From Cellulomonas iranensis NBRC 101100 = JCM 18110 (GTDB lineage Bacteria > Actinomycetota > Actinomycetes > Actinomycetales > Cellulomonadaceae): a stretch of 61,934 bases of DNA. The position numbers were made by a program, and so were the translations under genes. The notes under the pieces are model-generated. The model was not told where the DNA came from. It ran no database searches and worked only from the letters and a program-made list of their open reading frames with translations. The stretch lies in NCBI RefSeq assembly GCF_001552375.1, contig NZ_BCRB01000016.1:1-61934 (forward strand). Reading direction: 5' to 3'. Shown here piece by piece: positions 8,323 to 16,661 of the stretch; within the stretch, counting starts at the first letter, position 1; each line of letters starts with the position of its first letter.

Positions 8323-8793
8323 GTGACCGTCTTCCTCGTCGTCGGGGGCCTCGGCCTCGTCGTCCTGCTCGCGTCGCTCGTCTTCGGCGACGTGTTCGAG
8401 TCGATCGGCGTCGGCGAGGGCGGGTTCTCCGGCATCGCCGCCGGCGTGGGCTCGGTGGTCTTCGGCGCGAGCGGCGTCATCGTGCTCAACTCCCACCTCG
8501 CGACCGTGTGGGCGTACGTCATCGGCGTGGGCTTCGCGATCGTCGCGGGCGCGGTCGCGCAGCTCCTCATCAAGCGGCTCTCCGACACCGAGGACGCACC
8601 CCCGCCGCCGCTCGACGGCGCGTACGGCATGACGACCGCGACGACCGGCCCCGGCGGCGGCGAGGTCCGCCTCGAGGGCGTGCGCGACCTCGAGGCGCGC
8701 CTGGCGTGGTCGCACGAGGACATCCCCGCGGGCACGCGCGTCGTGGTCGTCGGCGTCTCCGGCTCGCGCGTGCAGGTCGTCCGCGCGAGCTGA
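8323..8793 (+). CDS. NfeD-like membrane protein partnered with flotillin
   Basis: 156 aa: three hydrophobic segments (residues 3-20, 36-52 and 62-84), a Pro-rich linker (EDAPPPPLDGAYG) and a C-terminal small beta barrel of the OB-fold type seen in NfeD proteins (GGEVRLEGVRDLEARL ... IPAGTRVVVVGVSGSRVQVV). NfeD proteins are encoded next to SPFH proteins and are thought to associate with them in membrane microdomains. It lies 105 bases upstream of the flotillin gene on the same strand, which supports the assignment. GTG start after GAAGGGA; CATACT at 8286-8291 may be the -10 box. Confidence 0.7.
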   Translation: MTVFLVVGGLGLVVLLASLVFGDVFESIGVGEGGFSGIAAGVGSVVFGASGVIVLNSHLATVWAYVIGVGFAIVAGAVAQLLIKRLSDTEDAPPPPLDGAYGMTTATTGPGGGEVRLEGVRDLEARLAWSHEDIPAGTRVVVVGVSGSRVQVVRAS

Positions 8794-8898
8794 CGCGCCG
8801 ACCCCGCCCCACCCCCGCTCCACCCCGCCGCCGCGTGCGGCGGCCGCACCACCCGAGCAGGACCGAGAGGAAGGAGCCCGGCCCGGCCGGGACCCACC

Positions 8899-10368
8899 AT
8901 GTTCGACTTCACGCAGGGCAGCGGCTCGACCGTGCTGGCCGTCGGCGCCCTCATCGTCGCGTTCGTCGCGGTGATCGCCCTCATCACCAAGCGCATCCGC
9001 CGGGTGCCCCCGAACGAGGCCCTCATCATCGTCGGGCGCGGCGCCGGCCGGAACGCGTCGGCCGACGCGGGCCAGCGCGTGGTCGTCGGCGGGCGCGTCT
9101 TCGTGTGGCCCGTGCTGCAGCAGGGCTTCCCGATCTCGCTCGAGCAGCGGCAGATCGGCATCACCGTCGAGGGCGTCGACAAGAACCGCATCAAGCTCGC
9201 CATCAAGGCGTCCATCAACTTCAAGGTCCGGGGCGACGAGGAGGGCGTGCGGCGCGCCGCGCAGCGCTTCCTGTCGCAGCAGGCCACGCTCACCGACGTC
9301 ATCAAGGAGTCCCTCGAGGGCTCGCTGCGCTCGATCATCGGCGACATGACGATCGAGCAGATCATCAGCGACCGGAAGTCGCTGCAGGACGCGGTGGTCA
9401 ACTCGACCAAGACCGACCTGGCAGAGCAGGGTCTGCAGGTCGACCTGCTCAACATCTCCGACATCTCGACGCCCGGCTCCGACTACCTCGCGAACCTCGG
9501 CCGTGCCGAGGCCGCACGCGCCCGCCAGGTCGCCGAGGTCAAGGAGGCCGAGGCGCAGCAGGTCTCCGAGTTCGCGAAGATCCAGGCCATGGAGTCGATC
9601 GCCGAGCGGCAGCGCGACCTCGCGCTCAAGCAGGCCGGCATCAAGGCCGAGACCGACAAGGCGAACGCCGAGGCCAACGCGGCGGGACAGCTCGCGCGCG
9701 CCGAGCAGGACCGCCTGGTCGCGACGCAGGAGCGCGAGGCCCTCGCCGAGAAGGCGAAGGTCACCGAGGAGCAGCTCGACATCGACGTCCGCAAGCCCGC
9801 TGAGGCGTCCGCGTACGCCGCGGTGCAGCAGGCCAACGCCGAGCGTGACGCCGCCAACGCGGCCGCCGAGGCCGAGGCGTTCCGCCGCATGAAGGTCGCC
9901 GAGGCCAACAAGATCGCGACCGTGCAGGACGCCGAGGCCGCGGCCGAGGCGACGATCCGCGCCGGCAACGCCGAGCGCGACCGTCAGCTCGCGGAGGCCA
10001 AGGCGCTCGAGGCGCTGGGTCTGGCCCGTGCCGCGGCCGCCAAGGCCGAGGGTCTCGCGCAGGCCGAGGCCACGCGCGCGCAGGCCGAGGCGCTGCGAGA
10101 GCAGGGCGAGGCGGTCCTCGCGCAGCAGGTCATCGCGCTGCTGCCCGAGATCGTCCGCGCCGCGGCCGAGCCCATCAGCGGCATCGACCAGCTCACGGTC
10201 GTCTCGACCGACGGCGCGTCGGCCGTGACGAAGACGGTCGGGCAGGTGCTGGGCGAGGGCCAGGAGGTCATCAAGTCCCTCACGGGCCTCGACCTCAACA
10301 CGCTCGTCGCGAGCATCGCCGGCAAGGCTGTCGCCGGGTCGTCGACGGGTGCGAACCACACCGCCTGA
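8899..10368 (+). CDS. Flotillin family protein (SPFH domain)
   Basis: 489 aa. A short N terminus and one membrane segment (residues 12-30) lead into an SPFH/band-7 domain (about 34-200; IRRVPPNEALIIVGRGAG, then LEGSLRSIIGDMTIEQII), followed by a long Ala/Glu-rich coiled coil (about 205-400, many AEA repeats) and a C-terminal region with EIVRAAAEPISGIDQL, as in FloT/YuaG. Flotillins scaffold functional membrane microdomains and influence membrane fluidity and protein partnering. AGGAAGGAG forms a strong ribosome site. It is cotranscribed with the NfeD-like gene and followed by a clear hairpin. Confidence 0.92.
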   Translation: MFDFTQGSGSTVLAVGALIVAFVAVIALITKRIRRVPPNEALIIVGRGAGRNASADAGQRVVVGGRVFVWPVLQQGFPISLEQRQIGITVEGVDKNRIKLAIKASINFKVRGDEEGVRRAAQRFLSQQATLTDVIKESLEGSLRSIIGDMTIEQIISDRKSLQDAVVNSTKTDLAEQGLQVDLLNISDISTPGSDYLANLGRAEAARARQVAEVKEAEAQQVSEFAKIQAMESIAERQRDLALKQAGIKAETDKANAEANAAGQLARAEQDRLVATQEREALAEKAKVTEEQLDIDVRKPAEASAYAAVQQANAERDAANAAAEAEAFRRMKVAEANKIATVQDAEAAAEATIRAGNAERDRQLAEAKALEALGLARAAAAKAEGLAQAEATRAQAEALREQGEAVLAQQVIALLPEIVRAAAEPISGIDQLTVVSTDGASAVTKTVGQVLGEGQEVIKSLTGLDLNTLVASIAGKAVAGSSTGANHTA

Positions 10369-10384
10369 CGGCCGCCGCACGGCA

Positions 10385-10424
10385 CGAGGCCCCGGCCCGG
10401 AGCGATCCGGTGACCGGGGCCTCG
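10385..10424. terminator. Hairpin between convergent flotillin and nitroreductase genes
   Basis: CGAGGCCCCGG (10385-10395) pairs with CCGGGGCCTCG (10414-10424), an 11-bp perfect stem with an 18-base loop, no T tract. It can serve both converging genes. Confidence 0.7.
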
Positions 10425-10447
10425 TCGTGCGCGGGCTCGCCCGAGGC

Positions 10448-10882
10448 TCAGGCGGGCGTGAGCACGACGACCGGGATCTGCCGGTCGGTGCGCGTCGTGT
10501 AGGTGTCGTAGTCCGGCCACACGGCGGTCGCGCGCGCCCACCAGGTGTCGCGCTCGGCGCCCGTGACCTCGCGGGCCACGTAGTCGCGGCGCACGGGGCC
10601 GTCCTGCAGCTCGACCAGCGGGTGCGCGAGCAGGTTGCGGTACCAGACGGGATGCGTGGGCGCGCCGCCCATCGACGCGACGACCGCATACTCGCCGTCG
10701 TGCTCGACGCGCATGAGCGGCGTCTTGCGGATCTTGCCGCTCGTCGCCCCGAGGGTCCACAGCACGACGACGGGCCGGCCGTTCAGCGTCGTGCCGCGCG
10801 TGCCGCCCGAGCTCTCGATCAGCTCGACCTGCTCGCGTGCGAACTGCGACGTGCTGGGGGCGTACTCACCGCTCAGAGGCAT
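10448..10882 (-). CDS. Deazaflavin-dependent nitroreductase family protein
   Basis: 144 aa, the length of the F420-binding split-beta-barrel family that includes mycobacterial Ddn (PF04075). Recognisable elements are the [22 protein letters not shown] block, which contacts the cofactor phosphates, followed by [21 protein letters not shown] and a C-terminal [20 protein letters not shown]. These enzymes reduce quinones, nitro compounds or unknown metabolites with reduced F420 in the cytoplasm or at the membrane. The start at 10882 has no strong ribosome site within the usual distance, so a different start remains possible. It is convergent with the flotillin gene and divergent from the HipB-like gene. 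Confidence 0.85.
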   Translation of the reverse strand: MPLSGEYAPSTSQFAREQVELIESSGGTRGTTLNGRPVVVLWTLGATSGKIRKTPLMRVEHDGEYAVVASMGGAPTHPVWYRNLLAHPLVELQDGPVRRDYVAREVTGAERDTWWARATAVWPDYDTYTTRTDRQIPVVVLTPA

Positions 10883-11008
10883 GCCCGGCACAACCTCCTC
10901 CCCGCGTCGTGCATTCCCCTCCGCCCGCCACCGGGTGCACGCGGGTGCAGCCGGACGTCCCGGGGCCGGCGTGAGAGCAGTGTCGCGTGACTTCGCGCTA
11001 CAGTGATC

Positions 11009-11016
11009 GGTATACC
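11009..11016. promoter_or_regulatory. Palindrome GGTATACC upstream of the hipBA-like operon
   Basis: A perfect 8-bp palindrome 50 bases before the antitoxin ATG, overlapping TATACC, which could be the -10 region. HipB-type antitoxins repress their own operon, so this is a candidate operator. Confidence 0.35.
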
Positions 11017-11065
11017 AAGCAGCAGAGGCTCTAAGGAGTGCTCTGTCGAGCATCAGGAGTGACGC

Positions 11066-11362
11066 ATGAAGGTGCAGTCGTCCCGGACGCGTCGAGACCT
11101 GCGCACGCTCGGGAGCCACCTCGCCGCAGCGCGCAAGGTGCACGGCCTGACGCAGCAGGAGCTCGCCGAGCGCGCCGGTGTGACCCGCGCGACCGTCGGC
11201 AACCTCGAGCGTGGAGAGGGCGGCACGCGGATCGAGGCGCTGCTCGCCGTGGCACGTGTGCTGGGCTCGAACGAGCAGCTGGTGGCGGCGCTCGACCCGC
11301 TGAGCACGGAGTTCGGTCGACTGAACGCCGCACGGACCGGGCTGCGGAGGGTACGCGCGTGA
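11066..11362 (+). CDS. HipB-like XRE antitoxin
   Basis: 98 aa. The Cro/C1 helix-turn-helix spans residues about 12-72 ([20 protein letters not shown], then [19 protein letters not shown]), with a short C-terminal tail that could be the partner-binding segment. Its stop codon overlaps the HipA-like start (GTGA), the usual antitoxin-first arrangement of hipBA modules, in which HipB neutralises the kinase and represses the operon. AGGAG lies 7 bases before the ATG. GGTATACC at 11009-11016 is a possible binding site. Confidence 0.8.
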   Translation: MKVQSSRTRRDLRTLGSHLAAARKVHGLTQQELAERAGVTRATVGNLERGEGGTRIEALLAVARVLGSNEQLVAALDPLSTEFGRLNAARTGLRRVRA

Positions 11363-12600
11363 CCCGCGACGTCCGGGTGCACGTCGCCCTGCCGGGCGAG
11401 GAGGTGCCTGCCGGGGAGCTGGCGTTCGAGACGAACGCCGGAGGTGCGCTGATCTCGACGACCTTCCGGTACACGGAGGCGTGGCTGCGGCACCCGGCGT
11501 GCTACGCCCTGTGTCCCGAGCTGCCGCTGGTGACCGGGTCGCGCCGCAGCACCGGACCGCGTCTTCTCCCAGGTGCGATCTCGGACACCGGTCCCGACCG
11601 GTGGGGCCGCACCCTGCTGTTCGACGCTGCGCGACGTGCGGCGAGGGCGGGCGGCGCCGCGATGCCGTCGTTCACCGACGCCGACTACGTCGTCCTCGCC
11701 GACGACCGCACGCGGCTCGGCAACCTGCGGTACGTCGACCCGGCCACCGGGGCCCACCTCGCACCGCCGGAGGACGACCTGCCGACTCTGGTGGACCTTC
11801 CGGACCTCGTCGCGGCCGCCCGTGCGGCCACGGCGCACGAGCCGGTGGACGACGCCGCGCTCCGGCTGCTCGTCGCCGGTGGGACGACCCTGGGCGGTGC
11901 GCGTCCCAAGACGAGCGTCCGGACGCCCCAGGGTGGGCTGGCGCTCGCGAAGCTGCCCGCGGCCGACGACCGGTGGGACGTCCAGGCATGGGAGGCCGTG
12001 GTGCTGCAGCTGGCACGTGACGCCGGCATCACCGTTCCCGGGTTCGCGCTGCACCGCGTGGGGCCCGAGGCGTCCGTCCTCGTCCTCGACCGCTTCGACC
12101 GAGCGGCCACCGGGCGCGTCGGCTATCTGTCGGCCCACTCGCTGCTCGAGCAGAGACCCGACGAGGTGGTCTCCTACGTCGACCTCGTCGAGGCGATGGG
12201 CGACGTCGCCCAGGACGCGCCGGCGCAACGGGCCGAGCTCGCGCGCCGGGTCGCGTTCGTGCTCGCCGTCAACGACGTGGACGACCACATGAGGAACCAC
12301 GGCCTGCTGCGGGGGACGCGGGGATGGCGGCTGGCGCCGATGTTCGACGTCAACCCGTGGCCCCGGGAGTGGCCGGAGCAGTCCACGCCTGTCGCGGCGG
12401 GTGGCTCACGGACCCGGCGGGACGTCACCGAGCTGGTGGACAGCGCGGGAGCGTTCGGACTGACGTCCGACGTCGTGCGGGGCATCGTGCACGAGGTCGA
12501 CGAGGTGGTGCGCGCGTGGCCCCGCGTCGCCACGAGCTACGGGATCGAGGACCCGGAGGGCGGTGTCGTCGCCACGGCGTTCCGCGTGACGGCGCCCTGA
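11359..12600 (+). CDS. HipA-family serine/threonine kinase toxin-like protein
   Basis: 413 aa with the HipA order of domains: N-terminal beta domain (residues 1-95, with the [15 protein letters not shown] signature at about 70-84), the Gly-rich [12 protein letters not shown] loop (173-184), the ATP lysine in LALAKLP (K198), the catalytic loop [10 protein letters not shown] (D309, H310, N313) and the metal aspartate in PMFDVNP (D330). HipA kinases phosphorylate glutamyl-tRNA synthetase or other targets and cause growth arrest; the target here is unknown. The usual DxHxKN is DHMRN, so Lys is replaced by Arg. The 3' end overlaps the convergent metal-permease gene by 64 bases. Confidence 0.85.
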   Translation: MTRDVRVHVALPGEEVPAGELAFETNAGGALISTTFRYTEAWLRHPACYALCPELPLVTGSRRSTGPRLLPGAISDTGPDRWGRTLLFDAARRAARAGGAAMPSFTDADYVVLADDRTRLGNLRYVDPATGAHLAPPEDDLPTLVDLPDLVAAARAATAHEPVDDAALRLLVAGGTTLGGARPKTSVRTPQGGLALAKLPAADDRWDVQAWEAVVLQLARDAGITVPGFALHRVGPEASVLVLDRFDRAATGRVGYLSAHSLLEQRPDEVVSYVDLVEAMGDVAQDAPAQRAELARRVAFVLAVNDVDDHMRNHGLLRGTRGWRLAPMFDVNPWPREWPEQSTPVAAGGSRTRRDVTELVDSAGAFGLTSDVVRGIVHEVDEVVRAWPRVATSYGIEDPEGGVVATAFRVTAP

Positions 12601-13466
12601 CCGTGGCGCGGGTGCGTCGCGCGACGGCGCAGCACCCGGGTCGTCACGACGCCGCGGCGGGGACCGAACAGGTGGACCAGCGCGAACACGACGCCCTGCG
12701 CGAGGACGATCGTCGGGCCCGACGCGGTGTCGGCGTAGTAGCTCGCGTACAGCCCGACGACGCCGCACGCGGCCGCCATGACGGGTGCGATCACGAGCAT
12801 GCGCGCGAACCGGTCGGTCAGCAGGTACGCGGTCGCACCGGGGATGACGAGCAGCGCGACGACGAGCACGACGCCGACGGCCTGCAGCGCGACCACGGCG
12901 GTGAGCGCGAGCAGCCCCAGGAGCAGGGCGCCGGTGCGCCGCGGGTGCAGGCCGATCGCGTGCGCGTGGGTCGGGTCGAACGCGTAGAGCGTGAGGTCGC
13001 GCCGCTTGAGCAGCAGCAGCGTGAGCACGACCGCGCCGAGCGCGGCGACCTGCACGAGGTCGGCGCGCGAGACGCCGAGCAGGTTGCCGAACACGATGTG
13101 GTTGAGGTCGGTCTGGCTGGGGGTCACCGAGACCAGCACGAGGCCGAGCGCGAACAGCGACGTGAAGACGATGCCGATCGCGGCGTCCTCCTTGACGCGG
13201 CTGGTGTCGCGCACGAACCCGATGAGCACGACCGCGACGACGCCGAACACCACCGCCCCGGCGGCGAACGGGGCACCGACGACGTACGCGAGCACGACGC
13301 CCGGCAGCACCGAGTGCGACACCGCGTCGCCCATGAGCGACCACCCGACGAGCACGAGCCAGCACGACAGCACCGCGCACACCACGGACGCGACGAGCAC
13401 GGTGACCAGCGCGCGGACCATGAAGTCGTACGTCAGCGGCTGCGTGAGCAGGTCGATCACGGTCAC
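12537..13466 (-). CDS. Metal (Mn/Zn) ABC transporter permease
   Basis: 309 aa with about eight or nine membrane segments and the ABC-3 family blocks: GWSLMGDAVSHSVLPGVVLAY near residue 45 (contact loop for the ATPase), SRVKEDAAIGIVFTSLFALG near 95, and VALQAVGVVLVVALLVIPGATAYLL near 205, in which short stretches are diagnostic. It forms the channel for divalent metal uptake. The GTG start overlaps the upstream ATPase stop by four bases. The C-terminal tail (about 30 residues, Arg/Pro/Ser-rich) overlaps the end of hipA on the other strand by 64 bases, so an earlier functional end or a recent shift of the stop is possible. Confidence 0.9.
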   Translation of the reverse strand: MTVIDLLTQPLTYDFMVRALVTVLVASVVCAVLSCWLVLVGWSLMGDAVSHSVLPGVVLAYVVGAPFAAGAVVFGVVAVVLIGFVRDTSRVKEDAAIGIVFTSLFALGLVLVSVTPSQTDLNHIVFGNLLGVSRADLVQVAALGAVVLTLLLLKRRDLTLYAFDPTHAHAIGLHPRRTGALLLGLLALTAVVALQAVGVVLVVALLVIPGATAYLLTDRFARMLVIAPVMAAACGVVGLYASYYADTASGPTIVLAQGVVFALVHLFGPRRGVVTTRVLRRRATHPRHGQGAVTRNAVATTPPSGSSIP

Positions 13467-14233
13467 CGCGCACCTCCGAGCGGGTCGAGCCCGAACGCGC
13501 GGGCGAGGTTCTCGGGGCGCAGCACGTCCTGCGGGGTCCCGTGCACGAGGACGTGCCGGTGCAGCAGCACGGCCTCGTCGGCGAGCGCGGGCAGCGCCGC
13601 GAGGTCGTGGGTCGAGACCAGGACGGCGGCGCCGTCGGCGGCGAGCTCGCGCAGCAGGCGCGTGATCATGGCCTCGGACGCCTTGTCGACGCCCGCGAAC
13701 GGCTCGTCGAGCAGCAGCACGGTCGCACCCTGGGCGATGCCGCGCGCGACGAACGCGCGCTTGCGCTGCCCGCCCGACAGCCGACCGATCTGCCGGTCGG
13801 CGAGGTCGGCGAGGCCCACGCGCGCGAGCGCGTCGTCGACGGCTGCGTGGTCCGCGCGGCGGGGGCGCCGCGTGAACCCGAGGTGCCCGTACCGGCCGGT
13901 CATGACGACGTCGCGCACCGCGAGCGGGAACGACCAGTCGACGTCCTCGCTCTGCGGCACGTACCCGACGGCGCCGCGGCGGCGGGCGTCGGCGGGGTCG
14001 CCGCCGTCGACGCGTACCGTCCCCGCGTCGGGCCGGACCACGCCCATGACGGACTTGAAGAGCGTCGACTTGCCCGACCCGTTGACGCCGACGAGGCCGC
14101 ACACCCGCCCGTGCGCGAGCGCGAGGTGGACGCCGTCGAGCGCGGTGACGTCGCCGTAGCGCACGTGCAGGCCGCGGACGTCCAGGGCGGGCGTCGTCGC
14201 GTCGGCGCGTGCGGCCGCGGCGGGGCCGGTCAC
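13463..14233 (-). CDS. Metal (Mn/Zn) ABC transporter ATP-binding protein
   Basis: 256 aa. Complete ABC ATPase: Walker A GVNGSGKST near residue 47, Q-loop VPQSEDVDW (the VPQ..DVDWxFP form is typical of Mn/Zn importers), signature LSGGQRKRAF, Walker B VLLLDEPFAGVD, and H-loop VSTHDL. It powers the permease encoded immediately downstream. Its GTG start overlaps the stop of the binding-protein gene (GTGA) and its own stop overlaps the permease start in the same way, so the three genes are one translationally coupled operon. Confidence 0.92.
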   Translation of the reverse strand: MTGPAAAARADATTPALDVRGLHVRYGDVTALDGVHLALAHGRVCGLVGVNGSGKSTLFKSVMGVVRPDAGTVRVDGGDPADARRRGAVGYVPQSEDVDWSFPLAVRDVVMTGRYGHLGFTRRPRRADHAAVDDALARVGLADLADRQIGRLSGGQRKRAFVARGIAQGATVLLLDEPFAGVDKASEAMITRLLRELAADGAAVLVSTHDLAALPALADEAVLLHRHVLVHGTPQDVLRPENLARAFGLDPLGGAR

Positions 14234-15159
14234 GACGCACGCCCCGTCAGGCCGTCGACGATCGTGCGCACGTCGTGCCGCAGCAGGTCGAGGTAGGTCG
14301 GCACGGGGCCGTCGGGCTCGGACAGCGAGTCGACGTAGAGCGTGCCGCCGAACGTCGCGTCGCTCGCGTCGACGACCTGCCGCATCGCGGTGTCCGAGAC
14401 CGTGGACTCGCAGAACACGGCGGGCACGTCGCGCTCGCGGACCACGTCGATGACGGCGGCGACCTGGCGGGGCGTGGACTGCCGCTCGGCGTTGACGGCC
14501 CACAGGTAGTGCTCGTCGAGGCCGGCGTCGTGCGCGAGGTAGGTGAACGCGCCCTCGCAGGTCACGAGCACGCGCTGCCGCTCGGGCAGGGTCGCGACGG
14601 CGGCGACGAGCTCGTCGTGCACGGCCTGCAGCTCGCCGGAGTACGCCGCGGCGTTCGCGCGGTAGTCGGCGGCGTGCGCGGGGTCGAGGTCGGCGAACGC
14701 GTCGGCGACGTTCGCGACGTACACCTGCGTGCGCAGCGGGCTCATCCACGCGTGCGGGTTGGGGCGTCCCGCGTAGGCGTCCTCGGTGACGTCGAGGACG
14801 TCGACGCCGTCGGAGACGACGACGTGCGGCACGTCGACGCCGTCGAGGAACTGCGCGAACCACGCCTCGAGGCCCAGCCCGTTGTCGAGCACGAGGTCGG
14901 CGTCGCGCGCGCGGGCGACGTCGCCGGGGGTGGGGTCGTAGCCGTGGATCTCGGCGCCGACGCGCGTGATCGACTCGACGCGCAGGTGGTCGCCGGCGAC
15001 GTTGCGCGCGATGTCGGCGAGCACGGTGAACGTCGTGAGGACGACGGGGCGGTCGTCGTCCGGGTCGTCGCCGGGGGTGGTGCCCGCGGCGCCCGGCGAG
15101 CACGCCGCGAGCAGCGCGACGGCGAGCGCGAGGGCGGCGAGGGCGCGGGGGCGGGACAT
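14230..15159 (-). CDS. Metal-binding lipoprotein of a Mn/Zn ABC transporter (PsaA-like ligands)
   Basis: 309 aa, cluster A-I binding protein. Signal peptide with lipobox LLAACS (Cys20) anchors it outside the membrane. The four metal ligands can be placed: H72 (IHGYDPTPGD), H136 (NPHAWMSP), E202 (TCEGAFTYLA) and D277 (YVDSLSEP). Glu as third ligand, as in PsaA/MntC, favours manganese, whereas ZnuA-type zinc proteins have His there and a His-rich loop, which is absent. ATG at 15159 is followed downstream by the ATPase and permease. The upstream region holds an inverted repeat that may bind a metal-responsive repressor. Confidence 0.9.
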   Translation of the reverse strand: MSRPRALAALALAVALLAACSPGAAGTTPGDDPDDDRPVVLTTFTVLADIARNVAGDHLRVESITRVGAEIHGYDPTPGDVARARDADLVLDNGLGLEAWFAQFLDGVDVPHVVVSDGVDVLDVTEDAYAGRPNPHAWMSPLRTQVYVANVADAFADLDPAHAADYRANAAAYSGELQAVHDELVAAVATLPERQRVLVTCEGAFTYLAHDAGLDEHYLWAVNAERQSTPRQVAAVIDVVRERDVPAVFCESTVSDTAMRQVVDASDATFGGTLYVDSLSEPDGPVPTYLDLLRHDVRTIVDGLTGRAS

Positions 15160-15173
15160 GTCGGCGAGGCTAG

Positions 15174-15211
15174 TTTCGGGTGATCGAACTTGCAATCGGC
15201 GAAGCCCGAAA
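15174..15211. promoter_or_regulatory. Inverted repeat TTTCGGG/CCCGAAA in the metal-transporter promoter region
   Basis: TTTCGGG (15174-15180) and CCCGAAA (15205-15211) flank a 24-base spacer that itself starts TGATCGAACTTGC. It lies 15 bases upstream of the metal-binding lipoprotein gene and 29 bases before the divergent S33 peptidase, where an MntR/DtxR- or Zur-type operator would be expected. It does not match a consensus I know well. Confidence 0.4.
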
Positions 15212-15240
15212 TGATCGCCGGCGCGCCTAGGGTGGGACGC

Positions 15241-16536
15241 GTGAGCACGCACGAGTACGCCATGACCGGGTTCCGGGTGCGCGAGCACCGCGTCGAGGTC
15301 CCCGTCGACCACGCAGACCCGCACCGGTTCGGCGCGCTCGAGGTGTTCGCGCGCGAGGTCGTCGACCCCGCGCGGGACGCCGAGGACCTGCCGCTGCTGC
15401 TGTTCCTGCAGGGCGGCCCCGGCGGCATGGCCCCGCGCCCCACGCCCGGCGGCTGGCTCGCGGCCGCGCTGCGCACGCACCGCGTCGTGCTGCTCGACCA
15501 GCGCGGCACGGGCCGGTCGACCCGTGTCGACGCCGCCGACGTCGCGGCGTTCGACGACCCGCGCACCGCCGCCGACTACCTCGCGTGCTTCCGCGCCGAC
15601 GCGATCGTCGAGGACGCCGAGCACCTGCGCCGCACGGTCTTCGGCGGTCGTCGCTGGACGACCCTCGGCCAGTCGTACGGCGGCTTCTGCACCCTCACGT
15701 ACCTGTCGCGGCACCCCGGCGCGCTCGACGCGTGCTGGGTGACCGGTGGCCTGCCGCCCGTCGGCGCGACCGCGGCGGACGTCTACGCCGCGACCTACCC
15801 GCGTCAGCTCGCGCGCAACGCCGCGCTGCACCGCGCGTTCCCGGGCGACGTCGAGCTGCTGGGACGGCTCGCGGACCGGGTCGCGGCGGGCGACGTGCAC
15901 CTGCCGACGGGCGACGTGCTCACGGTCGAGCGGCTGCAGACCCTCGGCATGCCGCTCGGCATGAGCACGGGCGTCGACGACCTGCACTGGCTGCTCGACA
16001 CCGCGCTCGACCGCCGCGGCGAGCCCGCGCCCGGGTTCCTCGCGCAGGTCGCCGCCCGCACGGGCTTCGACACCAACCCGCTGTACCTCGTGCTGCAGGA
16101 GGTCATCTACCACTGCGGCGAGCGTGAGCCCGGGTGGGCCGCGGCCGCCGAGCACGCGCGCCACGCGGCGTTCGCCGCCGGTGCGCGGCCGCTGCAGCTC
16201 ACGGGCGAGGCCGCCTTCCCGTGGATGTTCGAGCAGGTCGCGGCGCTGCGGCCGTTCCGCGCGGCGGCCGAGGAGCTCGCGGCCCGCACGTCGTGGCCCG
16301 ACCTCTACGACACCGACCGGCTCGCGGCCAACGAGGTCCCCGTCGCGGCCGTCCAGTACTACGACGACCCGTACGTCGACCTCGACCTGGCCCTCGCGAC
16401 CGCGTCCGGGCTCGGGAGCAGCCAGGTGTGGGTCACCAACGAGCACCTGCACGACGGCCTGCGCGTCGCGGGCGACGTGATCCTGCCGCGGCTGGCCGAC
16501 CTCACGGCCGGCCGGTGGTCCGTCACGGCACGCTGA
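15241..16536 (+). CDS. S33-family alpha/beta-hydrolase, proline iminopeptidase-like
   Basis: 431 aa. The oxyanion-hole motif QGGPGGMAPRP (around residue 58), RGTGRS near 90 and the nucleophile elbow GQSYGG (S145) are those of prolyl aminopeptidases; the C-terminal NEHLHDGLR supplies the likely catalytic His. These cytoplasmic enzymes release N-terminal Pro or other residues from short peptides. The start is taken as GTG at 15241; an ATG at 15262 is an alternative, since the ribosome site before GTG is weak. The gene is divergent from the metal transporter and otherwise alone. Confidence 0.82.
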   Translation: MSTHEYAMTGFRVREHRVEVPVDHADPHRFGALEVFAREVVDPARDAEDLPLLLFLQGGPGGMAPRPTPGGWLAAALRTHRVVLLDQRGTGRSTRVDAADVAAFDDPRTAADYLACFRADAIVEDAEHLRRTVFGGRRWTTLGQSYGGFCTLTYLSRHPGALDACWVTGGLPPVGATAADVYAATYPRQLARNAALHRAFPGDVELLGRLADRVAAGDVHLPTGDVLTVERLQTLGMPLGMSTGVDDLHWLLDTALDRRGEPAPGFLAQVAARTGFDTNPLYLVLQEVIYHCGEREPGWAAAAEHARHAAFAAGARPLQLTGEAAFPWMFEQVAALRPFRAAAEELAARTSWPDLYDTDRLAANEVPVAAVQYYDDPYVDLDLALATASGLGSSQVWVTNEHLHDGLRVAGDVILPRLADLTAGRWSVTAR

Positions 16537-16661
16537 GGCCCGCGCCGCGTCCGGCCGGGTGACGCCGACGCGGCGCGATCGGGTGAGCGGACGTCTCAAG
16601 CGCGGGTCGCATCGGACAAGTCCGGCATCATGGGTGGCTCCCCACCCCTCGGAGGTCCCAC

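Noticed and set aside
15190..15240. Upstream extension of the S33 peptidase to position 15190
   Set aside because: It would place the start inside the inverted repeat of the metal-transporter promoter and adds residues with no family similarity.
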